Assembly (NCBI RefSeq): GCF_021134715.1
Contig: NC_060019.1
Coordinates: 3,286,001 to 3,350,000, forward strand
DNA length: 64,000 bases
Origin: Daphnia pulex
Taxonomy: Eukaryota; Arthropoda; Branchiopoda; Diplostraca; Daphniidae
Reading direction: 5' to 3'
Shown: piece after piece, positions 1-11,295 of the stretch
Layout: each line of letters opens with the position of its first letter
Numbering within the stretch: position 1 is the stretch's first letter
Translations under genes and position numbers: made by a program
The notes under the pieces: generated by a model
Seen by the model: the letters and a program-made list of their open reading frames with translations, nothing else
Databases searched by the model: none
What the model was told of the DNA's origin: nothing

Positions 1-59
1 CTGTGCACTGTTGCATGGGTTGTCTTGCACTGTAGAATTGAAAATTAGGCTATCGCATT

Positions 60-970
60 CGTAGGATTTTCAAATGTTACTCCTTTTATCTTCCTTGTAG
101 CAAGTGTCACTTGCAAGAAGTTTGCACTTCAGTTTAAAGTTGTCCTTAATGAAAATCCCGGTACAGATTTGCGCCTCATCAAATTTCCTTTTTTTCTTAT
201 TCCAGTACTGTTGACAATAAGTTTGAAAAATCCTTTGGTGTACAGCTTTCTCCATTTACACAAAATGTAACTGAATTTGTTTTAGAGTAATTTCTTTGAC
301 AATCTTGATCGTTTCATCAACAACTTTTGTCTGAAACAAAGTAAATAACTCTTAACCAATCTGTTGATAAGTCCAGAATTGAGGTAGACAAATCTTTTCC
401 AATGCAATTCCACAGTTTGTTGAATGAGTGTTGCCCTGTGCCATTGGAATAGTACACTCATTTTGTTCACAGATTTTGGGATTTGTACAAGTTGAGCAAA
501 TAAAAATATCAGTTGAGTCATCTTCAACATCACATGAGTGGACTTTAGAGTTCAAAGATGTCTATGTATTATCCATTCTGGGCTTTTTTGTGATGGTTGT
601 TGAGAGATCACATCGTAGAGTTGGGGGTTTTCTTTTCTTCCCACTTTTAGACAAATAACCTGGACTGTCTGTAAAAAAACATAAACAATTAAAAGAAGTA
701 AAGTAAATATAATTTGTTGATTTTCTTACTTGGAAAAACACTTGGAATGACATCAGATTTTAGTCGTATTTTTTTATATGGTGTAAAGTTAGGCTTTCCA
801 CCAATGTATTGTGTATAACATCTCAGAATGTCACTTTCAACAAAATGATAAATGCACACTTTTGAATATTTCGTAAAACGTAGTCTTTACGAGGAATTGC
901 TTTTGACCATTTTAAAGTAGATCTAAATTTGAAGTGGAAAATAGAGGAACATGCCAGTAGCAGCTCATTC
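60..970 (-). pseudogene. Remnant of a THAP-domain protein gene
   Basis: Reading the minus strand from about 960 down, pieces of a THAP zinc finger (C2CH DNA-binding domain) appear. LKWSKAIPRKDYV fits the W..aI.R stretch; in another frame SKVCIYHFVESDI gives the Cys-x2-His pair; the closing KSDVIPSVFPS fits the usual DxVPSxFP end. A GT-AG intron of about 61 bp (669-729) follows. The next block (about 350-668) is Cys-rich with CSTCTNPKICEQNEC and has an in-frame stop near 560. A last piece runs to about 70. The frame change inside the THAP domain and the stop mean it is probably broken. THAP domains occur in host regulators and in P-element transposases; the sequence does not tell which this was. 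Confidence 0.5.
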
Positions 971-1039
971 CAGTTTTCGTCCCGTTTTCGCAGACGAGGG
1001 TCTCTGGGAATACGCGTACCATTAACTGATATACCATTA

Positions 1040-2625
1040 CATTTCTTTGGTCGGTTCCTTCCGAGGAGACCTACAACAAAATCTGGACGCCATGCTGATG
1101 GTTGCGGCTGCTCTCGGTCTCCGTTATAATGTGGCCAAGTATTCCTCTCTTACTATCTCCAAGGGCAAGGCGAACCCCGCTGACAGCCTGCTTATCCGTG
1201 GATTTGAGATTCGCTCAATGGCCGCGGTAGAGCATGAATAATATAATATCCCCATGGGCCACGTCTTCCATTTCCCATTTTCCATTTTTCCATTCGCCCC
1301 ATGCCCTACGTTCCGCCAGGCTTCTTCCCTTCCTGGAAAGCTTACGTTGGTAGCCGACTCCGATCTTGCCCCCTGGCCAGCAAGGCTTTCTTGACGTGTT
1401 CGAATTGCGATGCGTCGACTTCCTCCTCGACATAGCCAACGTCCCTAACTCAGCCCACTCGGCCTTTCTCTTTGATGATGGACGGGCGGGTGGGCTTGGT
1501 GCCTCCCAACTCAAACAGGACGCGGATATCTGGACCATTGCGTGTGCTACCCTATTGCTGGACAGCCAGGATCCGGTCGTCCGCCTTTCTGCCCACTCGC
1601 AATTGGAGCAACACATCTCGAGAGGCCTGGGTAGCTCACACGTGGAACCTCCCCCCTCCCTATCTGACTTCTCATCTGGCTCTACGCGCGGTGTTCTTTA
1701 TGACAGCTGATTCTACAAGTGCGGCCCTAACACCTGGTTTAGGGCTAGGCAAGTGGCCCGAAGGCTGAATGTCAAGATTGATGTATCCGTTGACGAATCT
1801 ACAAAAGTGGATGCTGATGACTTCTCTTGCTCCTTGTCCAAAGCCGTCTAGGGTCTCCGTTCGGTCATCCGGAATCACTGGACTGCCTCACTTGCCAGTG
1901 CGCCGCACCGGAGAAGAGTCGCCAAGGGCCTCCTACTGGACTCGTCCAATGATATGGCGAGACTTACTTCCAGCCGCACTTCGCTCTCCTTTGATGAGAG
2001 GAAACTCATTCATCAGAGCCGACTTGACATCCCCCTTTCTGGGTGCCCCTGGTATTGCTCCCCCTGACCGAAGATGCCGTCGTTGCAAGGTGGACATCAA
2101 GACAACTGCTCACGTCACCAGCCACTGTCGCGTCAACCTAGCATCCATCGGCCGCCGTTACGATGAAGTGCTGGGAGAAATTGTGTGCTCCATCCGGAAG
2201 GCTGGCCACGTAATTCAGGTCAACCAGGTATTTCGTGAATCTTCCCTCCCCCCGGACAACGTCGTCTCCTCCACCACGCCACCTACCATAATCAACTTGA
2301 CCATACCCTTCGACGCCCCTGAATCCCTCGTAGCTGGCTACAACCGCAAGGTGAAAAAATATGGGAAGCTGGGGCCAACTATTCCATTCGTGATCGGAGG
2401 TCTTGGCTCGTGGCTCCCGTCAAACAACTCCATCACTGGCGCCCTAGGCATCCGTCCCGGTTCCTGGACTGCCCTACAACGACGTACGGCTGTGCTCGCA
2501 TGGAATGACCCGCATGTACTACTGCTGTACCCGTATCATTCAAAAAAGTTTTCAAATGACCAGACAAGAAATTCTTGCATTGCATTGCATTGCATTGCAT
2601 TGCATTGCATTGCATTGAACGAGAT
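1040..2625 (+). mobile_element. 5'-truncated R2-like LINE with restriction-like endonuclease
   Basis: Three successive plus-strand frames hold the end of a non-LTR retrotransposon. About 1047-1210 resembles the part of reverse transcriptase after the active site (LGLRYNVAKYSSLTISKGK). 1366-1650 resembles the following region (GGLG, then a DADIWTIA...DPVVRLSAHSQL type stretch). The 1769-2713 frame has a zinc knuckle at residues 103-120 (C-x2-C-x8-H-x4-C) and then IINLTIPFD...KVKKYGKLGP near residues 174-203, like the restriction-like endonuclease of R2/R4/NeSL elements. No catalytic YADD box is present, so the copy is truncated at its 5' end and also frameshifted. A TTGCA microsatellite closes it. 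Clade within the group is not decided. Confidence 0.68.
2575..2617. repeat. (TTGCA)n microsatellite at LINE 3' end
   Basis: About eight direct copies of TTGCA follow the endonuclease-like coding region. Short tandem tails in place of poly(A) are known for several LINE groups, so this may mark the 3' end of the inserted copy. Confidence 0.8.
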
Positions 2626-2719
2626 CACTTACAAGGAGCATTTCTTAATTGTCAATATTAACTGTCAAATCGTTTTTGTTTGTTTTTTACAGGGAAAAAT
2701 ACAACGAGTGTAATTTTTA

Positions 2720-4170
2720 GAAATTAGCTCTGAAAAACATTAGCATCTTGCTTGCTGTCGAACTATATGCTAGAGCAAAGTTGCGAGTCTCTGCAGAGAG
2801 CGGAGACTTTTCTTGAGGACGGCCGGGACGCGACGGGCGACCCTACTCCACCCGAAATCCGTCCTCTTACCTTTGCCGGCAATTGGCTTTCCTCGGAACC
2901 CTTATCTTATGGGAAAATGCTAAAAAAAAATTGAACTGGATGACTCCATCTTCTCCCGTCATTTCAGTTTTTTTTACATTTGGGGAATTACTGTACTGAC
3001 TAATCTGCATACCTGTTGTAGCTTCCCTTTTTTGCTCTTTTCCTAATCCTTATATCTGTGTGTGTAATAAATTGATTTAAATCTTCTCCCCTGAAACTGT
3101 ACTTCAATCAGCAGAAGGGCGATCCGTGATCCCACACTTCTAACTAGAAAATTTGTATTTGGCTTACCATTGCTTTCTGTTTTACATTTACCGTATCCTT
3201 TTTCCCTCTTTCGTGCAAGTATCTACTCGTGTCGAGCTCAGACATTCTTTGATTTCACGATTACCATATAAAGAAATTGTTTAAAGAAATGGAAACGGTT
3301 GTCCGTTGGCAGAAGGAAGAGAGATGACATACATTCGATGGCTGACCATTTTCCCCCATCTCCTTTTCTAGGCGGTGAATAGCTGGGCGTTGACAACAGC
3401 TTTCCTATACAATCTAGTCAAATATTTGACTGGAAAAAGAGGAAATGAAATTTAAAAAAAATTTCAACATTTAACTGATATGTGAATTTTTTTTTAAGAT
3501 TAGATTTCTTTTCTTAAATTCTTAAATTTTAAATTTAAAGATAACGTAACCGTTTTGGCAAACACAAAAATAAAAATAAATAGAGTCCCGATTATTAATA
3601 ATAATTCATTTGCAGATAGTAAACAAATAAACCAAAAAACAAAAGTCTGAATTGTGCAGTTGTGTGTATCAACTATTGCAATACTGTTTGTTAGCTGGTG
3701 TTGCTTGGTGTTGACATGCGTTTTCACTCGACACAAATTTGAAGACTCAAGTTGAAAGTAATTGAATCGGCGAAACCCGTATTGTCCCAATCTGGCAACC
3801 TTTCATTGCATTTTGCGCCTCTCTTTACCTCTCCCTTCTTCTTCGTCTCCCTGTCAGTCTCATCGCAATTTTTTCGTCAGCTGAAGCGTGGTTCGCATGA
3901 GGAAACTTACAGTTTCTGCTCTGTGGCAATACACATAAAACTACAAACCGCGCTGTACATTGCAACCAAATATATTTATTACTACCTCCGTCACCGCACA
4001 CAGACATGACAAGAAAAATTGAGTTACTACATACCTTTCGGGAGTAATGGAAGTAGTACACTTACACTTACGTTACAATCAAAGATAGGTCTCCACCACG
4101 CCTGCTGTGAGACATTACAAAACTTTTGATGGGATTCGTTGGTATTAAAAAGAACCCGCTGCTATTTTTG
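2720..4170. other. No gene seen
   Basis: This stretch is A+T-rich with only short unsupported frames. 2740-2900 is more G+C-rich and may still belong to the LINE. An AATAAA occurs near 3067. I see no RNA gene or organised repeat. Confidence 0.5.
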
Positions 4171-4172
4171 GG

Positions 4173-5313
4173 ATGGACGAAGTAGCCGCGGATCAGTTAA
4201 GCACACCAAGGAAGGCCGTTGAACCAGCCTTCATGACAGATGATGCTGCATCAGGAGAATCAACGAAAAAGGATGATCGCGCAGTTTTTTCCGAAAACGA
4301 CGCATTAAAAGAGAGTCACCACGAAAGAACTTCCCATATCCACTCTGGCAGTCCCTCCTCCTCCGCAGCGTCAGACTTCTGAACCAATATCTCAAGTTTC
4401 TTCTACTCTGCTGAAAGGTAAGAGATTAAAACATGAAAATTGTTGATGTGTACACTACTGAATTATTTATTCAACTCGCTACTAATTCGTTTGTAGTCAA
4501 AAGCTCAATTCCGATGGAGGACGATGACTCTCAAGAAGAAGACGACGCACTTGACTTTTGCCTCAACGAGATTTTCGAAAAAAAACAATACCCACATTTA
4601 CAGAACCACCAAAATTTCTTATTAGGATACTTGTGGATCTGTTGTATGGATGTATGCGAACTTTTTTTTGAAAGGTTGAATACTATTTTGCAGAAGTCAA
4701 GTATTAAATACCACTTAAACTCCTTGGAGTGAGGCCGTAACAGTGTTATAAAACCATGGCTTTAAAAAGAAAAAAAAACAACGCGTCACCTTTTTTTAAG
4801 AATATGCTCTTACGTCAAGATATTTCATCGCATAGGTAGCGGACGCCTACTTTGCCGTCTTAAAATTATAACCAGTTTCTTTGAATTGAAGGTTTCCAAC
4901 CACGAGTCCCGTGGATGCTCTGTTGCAAAATACGCCCAAGTATCTAATAATTGTAGTTCAAAACAATTTAAAAATTTATTATTTAAAAAATGGGGTGTAA
5001 CATTACTTATACTTTGCTGAAGGATGGAGCCTTTCAACTTCTTCAATGACAGAATTTGGGTTTTGTTTGCGGCGTTAGCTAAAAACAAAATAGCATTAAA
5101 AAATAATAATAAAAAAAAATAAACTTCTTAACCCAGTCCAGATTGAAGAAATGGAGAAAAACATCCCGCATGGTTGCAAACGAACATCCACTGTCAACAA
5201 ACACTGCTCCAGCTAAAGCTTCGAAAAAATCTCAACTTCTTGGGAATCTCAATTCTTACGAACATATGCTCATTCTGGTTTTCTGTTGGCTCAAACGCAA
5301 GTTGCTAAAAAAA
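4173..5313 (+). pseudogene. Exon-like pieces of an unrecognised acidic protein gene
   Basis: An ATG at 4173 opens a 70-codon hydrophilic frame starting MDEVAADQLSTPRKAVEP. A second frame overlapping its end gives ELPISTLAVPPPPQRQTSEP and runs to a donor (AAAG|GTAAGAG, about 4411). After a short intron comes SSIPMEDDDSQEEDDALDFC (from about 4498). Near 5140, after an acceptor CTTAACCCAG, a further exon reads SRLKKWRKTSRMVANEHPL and stops at about 5313. Protein-like composition next to splice signals suggests a real or lately decayed gene; the frame change near 4310 favours decay. I do not recognise a family. Confidence 0.33.
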
Positions 5314-5363
5314 TAGCACATTATTTGTGTAAGGGACGGTAGGAATGCACATTAATCCTAACC

Positions 5364-5885
5364 TCATCGATTTAGGTGTGTCCGTAGCGGATTTGGTTTT
5401 GCAGAAATTTTTTTTATATCTTGCTTTTTCTTGCGGTTAAAGTTGCTCTTCAGAAACACGTGAAACCCGTGTCGTACGAGAACGACTCCCAAAGCATCAT
5501 TGCACAACACTTTAGATTTGATTCCTGTCATCACTCCAGGTGAATACATGTTTGAGTCTCCAAAAGGAAAATCTGATAAGACGCACACTATCCTCAAATA
5601 GAAAGTTATTTATGGTTAATATATAGTTGGTATTTAAGCGGTAGACTTACCCAGTTTTATATCTCTAAGGTGCTCAAGCCTTTCATTGCTTGCACATAAG
5701 TGATTGGATAAATATGGTGAATACTCGCTTCCAAGAGGATCAGTTTGTTGTTGAAGTTGTAGTGTAGAACGAATAGCTTCCAGTTGACTGAGCCCATTAA
5801 TCCTACTTTTCTCTATCGACGACAGGTTACGTAAGAGCGGCGGATACAGTCCGTAAAGATCCAAGGCAGAGTATTGACTGCGTTG
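5364..5885 (-). CDS. Two exons of an unrecognised gene
   Basis: Upstream exon (about 5652-5880, minus) reads DLYGLYPPLLRNLSSIEKSR and on to a donor GTAAGTCT near 5652. With an acceptor ending in GGATAG (about 5588) the frame continues in phase as VCVLSDFPFGDSNMYSPGVM and runs to a stop at 5364. The final 30 residues are basic (NFNRKKKQDIKK). A further exon-like piece with acceptor TTTTTAG lies near 5075 on the same strand and could belong to it or to a longer isoform. Start exon not found; partial gene or fragment, family unknown. Confidence 0.35.
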
Positions 5886-6403
5886 GTTGCTAATTCGTGG
5901 CTAGCTGAACAGTAATAGTAGGAATTCAGCCTTTTCAGTAAAGGGGCTCCGAATTAGACTTGCCTTCTAACCTATCGTACATTTTCCTCTTGGAAAGCAA
6001 AAGACCCATATTAAACCGGCTTTTAACAACGGAAAAGGTACGATTCAAAATTTGCATTTATTTGTTCTCCACTATGATGGTAGATATCCTCGTCTTAGTA
6101 GTTTTCAATTTTTTGCGATTTGTCGCAACATGTCAATCTCCTTACTTTTTGGAGGGAAAGAACGGCAATGCTTTAGGGGGATTATTCAGGAAATGACAAT
6201 AGCCAATGATAGCCTGACTCTCAGTCTCTCAGCAATCAGCATCACGGATAATACTCTCAGTATGAATGAAACGAAACGAATATCGACAAAGGCCAAAAAA
6301 AATTGCCAAGACAAATTGATTACATTTTGACATCCCTCGTTCGTTTTAATTATCTGACTTGTCTCAATAGACGAGTCTCAATACAAGTCTATTAGTTTCA
6401 TAT

Positions 6404-6760
6404 TTAACTTAATTATAATTTGTTTGGTCGAATTTCTAAACCACAATCAGAAGTGCCGTTTGAAATTGGTGTGGTTTTCAATAACGCTCGTTGTTCGTGG
6501 CCTCCACTGGAATTACAATCAGCATCGGATATTCAAATTACAACTGCTCTGGTCGAGTATCAGCAGGTAGTTGTTATATATTTCATCATAAATTTGTGAA
6601 TGCTGTACACATGTGTTATTCGTTTCTCAGCATCCATGATCAACAAAGTCACTGGGAGCAGCAGATGAAGAAGTGCATCGATCATATTCGTGGAATGGAA
6701 GCGAAGAAAACTTTGAAATGTCACGAAAACTTGAGTTCGCATGAGCAATTGAAAAAAGAG
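6404..6760 (+). pseudogene. Possible exon pair of an unrecognised gene
   Basis: A frame from about 6415 reads FGRISKPQSEVPFEIGVVFN and ends ...ALVEYQQ at a donor CAG|GTAGTT (6567). The acceptor TTTCTCAG lies at about 6630. The following frames are hydrophilic and charged but the simple junction gives an early stop, so either a later acceptor is used or the gene is broken. No family recognised. Confidence 0.25.
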
Positions 6761-6848
6761 CGTTCGCGTTGTCAAACATTTGAAAACCGTGTCCTCAATG
6801 CGGAGTCGGCTAAAGCTACCTGTATTGACTTTGCCGACAGCAGAGTTG

Positions 6849-6975
6849 AAAAGAGCAGACGAAGTGGAGGGTTAGTTGTGTCTCGCTCGAATCCAGATTC
6901 TGGTGTGTTCTCATATCGTCTCCGATACAAGGTAAAATATGCTGTGTAAACTTCGCTGCCTTAGTCTAAACATGG
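6849..6975 (+). repeat. Left copy of the repeat flanking the gypsy fossil
   Basis: About 125 bp matching 11169-11295 at roughly 80-85% by eye (shared starts GAAAAGAGCAGACGAAG, shared CCAGATTCTGGTGTG, shared TAAACC/TAAAC near the end). It is followed at once by TGGCGCAGTTGGTAACC, which resembles a primer-binding site, so it may be a short worn LTR. Confidence 0.6.
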
Positions 6976-9900
6976 CGCAGTTGGTAACCGCCTAAACCCC
7001 TAACTAATAGATCGTTAAAAAAAATTCCGTGTACCTAGCATCGTTATTTCGCAAACGCACTAACGAGGATTGGTCTCACGTGGTGTCACACATTTTTGCT
7101 GCCAGGCACGCAACACCAAAGTACATTTCCGGTCGCGATCTTTACCACCCCTCCGCCCCTCCCACTGTTTTTACAGTTCGTTTTCCTTCAAGCTATTCCG
7201 ACAAGCAACATTTCTATCCTTCAGTGTGCCGGGTAGTCCAGCAGCGGCGGCGCTATTGAAATTGCACTAGTTTTGGTTTTGGTCATCCCACGCTCTCGCT
7301 AGAAACGCGCCATCAAGCCTAGAGAGCAACCTTATGGCAGCAGGATTAGTAGCGGCATCAGCAGCAGCAGCACTAGCGGCCATTCCCATAATTCAGCAAC
7401 AAGCTTTTAAACCAAACGGATCTTCACCACCTTTCGACATCGAAGCCGAACGAGACACTTTTCCGATATGGGAAGAAAGATGGAATATTTTTCTCGCTCT
7501 CTCTACAATCGACGAAGCCCTTAGACGCAGCCCTGCGCCCAGCATACAAGACCAACCAATTGAAGTCTTGTTTATCTACCCCAACACTGCAAGCTGTATT
7601 GTCAGCAGGACTCACAGCAGCACAACTCACAGACCACACATCTATCATCGACCTCCTCCGCAAACGCTGTAATACCGGAAGAAACCGGCATGTGTGGCGA
7701 CACCAATTCGCGGTACTATACCAGCTACCGGACCAGACGGCCGACAACTGGCTCTGTAGCCTTCGCGACGTCAGCCGAAAATGCGATTTCGAACAAGAAT
7801 CTGCGCAAACTGTGAGCCCACACGCTTTCTAGGCCAGTTGATCACCGGAGTGGCCAATAACGCGGTTTGGATCAAGCTGTTTTAACAAGGAGATGCTCTC
7901 ACCCTGGATAAGGCGCTCACTATCCTAAGGACAGCCGAAACCACCCAATCACAAGCAGCCAGCCTTCAGACAACAGACAACTCGATAAATGCAATTCGAC
8001 AATCAGCGTAAAAAACAGGAAAAGCAGAAGATAAGATGGGGAAACAAACTGCGTTTCGCTCCTGGAACAAAGTCGCCAGTGGAAAAATACGCAATATCAT
8101 GCCGATACCGGGTGGTCTACGACGCCATCCTAAAAGCCAGTGCCCAGACAGCGGTAAAACGTGTGACCACTACGGTAAACAAGATCACTTTGCCAAAGTA
8201 TGTGAAGGCACAGCAAAACCAATTAAGGCCATCAACATTCATTATGTGTCAATATCGGGGGTTAGCGAGTTAGTGGAACTCTAAATCGCGCTAAGTGATC
8301 AAGCAGCACGGGACGGAACAATAATTATTCAGGGTCTTACAGACACAGGTTCCGCACTTGACGCGATTCCACACTCTACGTATACTTCCTATTTCAACCA
8401 CATCACATTTCAGCCTGGCAGATCAGAAAAAACGGCGATCGGGAACCCCATCCATTGCTTCGGCGCCTTCACAGTAAAAATAAATTTGACAGGAGATGGC
8501 GAGACCCTACGTCCAGTAACTACACTCATTCATGTTCTAGAAAGCCTTCAACAAGCAGTGATCAGCTCAGCCTCCCAGCGAGAACTGGGCATGCTCCACG
8601 ACGGATGTCCCCATTCGCGAGAGAACTCGGTGACATCCCAGGGTGTAGCAGATCCTTCACCAGCCCACCAGCTGACTTAGAAGCATTAATGGCAGAATAT
8701 CGAAAAGTATTCGACGGTGTGTACCGCGTCATGAAAGGACCACCGTGCCATTTCGTGCTGAAAGAGGGAGCAATCCCAGAAAAATTCAGGGGTTCACGTC
8801 ACGTATCAGAGCCACTCAAAGGGCCATCTAAAGAAGAGTTGGCAGCACAAGCCAAGCAGGGCACCATACGAAAAGTTCCACCCAAAGCCATCACCCCATG
8901 GATCCACGGCGTCGTCGTCCTCCCAAAGAAACAAGGTGGAATACGGTTTCGTCCTGATTACCACCCGCTTAACAAGATTCTAATGGGAGAAAAGTTCGAT
9001 AACCCCACCCCGTTCCAGGCCGTACGGTCAATACCTCAAGGGATGCGCTTTTTCACAGTAGTGGATGCATTAAAAGGCTACCACCAATGCGCGTTGGACG
9101 AAGAATCGATGGCCCTCACTACTTTTTCAACCCCAGAAGGCCTTCATCAGTACCCCAGACTGCCAATGGGCATATCACATGCTGGAGACAACTATGGCAG
9201 GCGATTTTCTTATATTTTCGGTGATATACCCAATACCGTGCGCTGCATGACTTGCAAGACTTAATAGTGTATTCAAGAACCTTCGACGAACACATCAATC
9301 TTCTCCGTCTTTTATTACGGACAGAAAGTGATAACAACGTCTTCTTCAACAGGAAGAAGACGGTGTTCGCCACTCAAAGCGGCGTTTTTGCAGGATACGT
9401 CGTATCGTAAACGGATTCTGCACAAACCCAAAACTCACTCGAGCAATCAGGGAGTTTCCCAGGCCGGGAAATATCACCGACCTCCGTTCATTCTTCGGAT
9501 TGTGCCAGCAAGTTGGAAATTTTAGTATCAAGCTGGCAACAACACTCGGCCCGCTTTCCCCACTATTAAAGAAAAACATCGTCTGGGATTGGACACCTGA
9601 CCATGAGTTATCATTCAAAGCGGCCAGAACCGAATTGGCTGAAATGCCTGAGCTGGCATTTTACGATCCAAATCAACCAACCACATTGTTCACCGATGTT
9701 TACCTCCTCAACGGACTAGGTTTTATTTTAAAACAGCGCGCCACATCAGGAACCCGGCAAATGGTGCAGGCCGGTTCGCGTTTTCTTTGACCCTCTGAGA
9801 CACGCTACGCGATGATAGAGCTCGAATGTCTTGCATCATCATGGGCAAGGAAACAATAACGGCAGTTTTTAGAAGGGCTTCAAATATTTTAACTCGTCAC

Positions 9901-11168
9901 CGATCACCGCCCCCTTCCGCATATCACCGCATATCGACACTGACATTGCCAACCCAGCTACCCAGTGTGCATAATGTACTAGCGAACTACCATCTCTTCC
10001 CGCCGAAGCGCTTCAACCACATGCACCATCCAGCCGGTCTTTTGAATTTCTCCATGCTGACATCGGCGAGGACGACGGTCGACATTTCCTGGTTATAATT
10101 TACCAATTTAGTGGTTGGCCCCACGTCACAATGTTTCAAAAGAAAAATACCACACCAGGACGACTAATCGAGACCTTCTCCATCGCAACCGGGAGAGCAC
10201 CAGTAAAGCTGTGGAAGGACAACGTCCCCTTCTAAGCAGCCGAATTCCAAGCCTTTCTACCCGACTGGGACGTCTCATGGGCATCATCTTCACCACACTA
10301 CCCCCAGTCTAACGGTAGAGCAGTAGCGGGCATTAAATCAATGAAGAAGCTGGTGATCGGCTGCAAAATGGGCGACCGGCCCGATGCCAATAAACTAGCA
10401 AAATCGCTCTTATTATTCCGCAACGGCCCGCGCATGGGAGGAGCCTCGCCAGATTAAATAGTATTCAATCACCCAGTTCGCGACTGCTTGCCAGTGCATC
10501 GGCGATCATTCGCTCCCGAATGGCTGAAGTTGGCAGAGACACTTGAGGCTCGCGCCCATCAAACAATGGCCCGGCAAACTATGCATTACAATCTTACTAC
10601 CAAAGCCCTACCAGCCCTTAGCGTAGTTGATCACGTAGTGATCCAAGACACATCCACAAAACGCTGGATCACTCCAGGCGTGGTAGTCGATACGGGTGAC
10701 TTCCGCGATTACTTCATCAAAACGGCGGCAAGACGTGTCTTTCGTCAGAATCGACGTTTCCTCCGCCAGCGATTTGCAGTGATGCCAGAAGGATCCAAGC
10801 CGAGGGTCGGAATGCCGCAGATAGCCCCACCGACTCCACCAACAGCACGGGAACCAGAAGAAACCCCCGAACTATCAGCACCACAATCACGAGATCTGGA
10901 GCCGGCTCCTCAAACCCACAGACGCAATAGACGACTACCTCCGCAGGAAGCAGTAGAAAAATCCACTAGGATGCGAACTTCACCCCAGTGATATCCAGCT
11001 TAGCAACATAAAATGCAGCCTATTTTTTTTTCATTTACTCAATCTTTTCCGTCTTTCTCTTTCACATTGGAAACAACCCATTTAATTTCTCACAAAAAGG
11101 CCTGCGTTAAAATTCCTTGGGATGGAAAAAGTGGTATGAATAGACTTGGTCGCTAGCAATGCTAGTAG

Positions 11169-11295
11169 AAAAGAGCAGACGAAGGGGAGGGTAAGTCTTG
11201 TCTGAGTTGTCTCACTCGAATCCAGATTCTGGTGTGTCCTCATATCGTCTCTAAGGTAAAATATACTTCTTAAACCACCGCTGTCTTAGTATAAA
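11169..11295 (+). repeat. Right copy of the repeat flanking the gypsy fossil
   Basis: Matches 6849-6975. It begins about 180 bp after the last coding part of the fossil, where a 3' LTR would lie. The following sequence (GCGTTTTTCAAAACG, itself a small palindrome) no longer matches the left side. Confidence 0.6.

Larger units (their letters stand above)
6849..11295 (+). mobile_element. Broken Ty3/gypsy LTR retrotransposon fossil
   Basis: Parts appear in the order expected for Ty3/gypsy: Gag-like region from 7334, zinc knuckle near 8130-8200, protease-like DTGSA near 8345, reverse transcriptase about 8650-9300 (VDALKGYHQ), RNase H about 9600-9790, integrase about 9880-10470 and a Pro-rich tail ending 10991. 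The flanks 6849-6975 and 11169-11295 are imperfect direct repeats and may be the remains of short LTRs or of the interrupted target. The copy is clearly broken, with roughly ten or more breaks. Repeat divergence of about 15-20% and the number of breaks point to an old insertion. Confidence 0.85.

Noticed and set aside
1215-1616. 133-codon minus-strand frame
   Set aside because: Antisense to the LINE coding region and without motifs of its own.
2575-2617. TTGCA tandem run as a CRISPR-like array
   Set aside because: No spacers between units, and the genome is eukaryotic; a plain microsatellite.
3752-4061. Overlapping plus and minus frames of about 80 codons
   Set aside because: Low complexity, no motif; likely chance.
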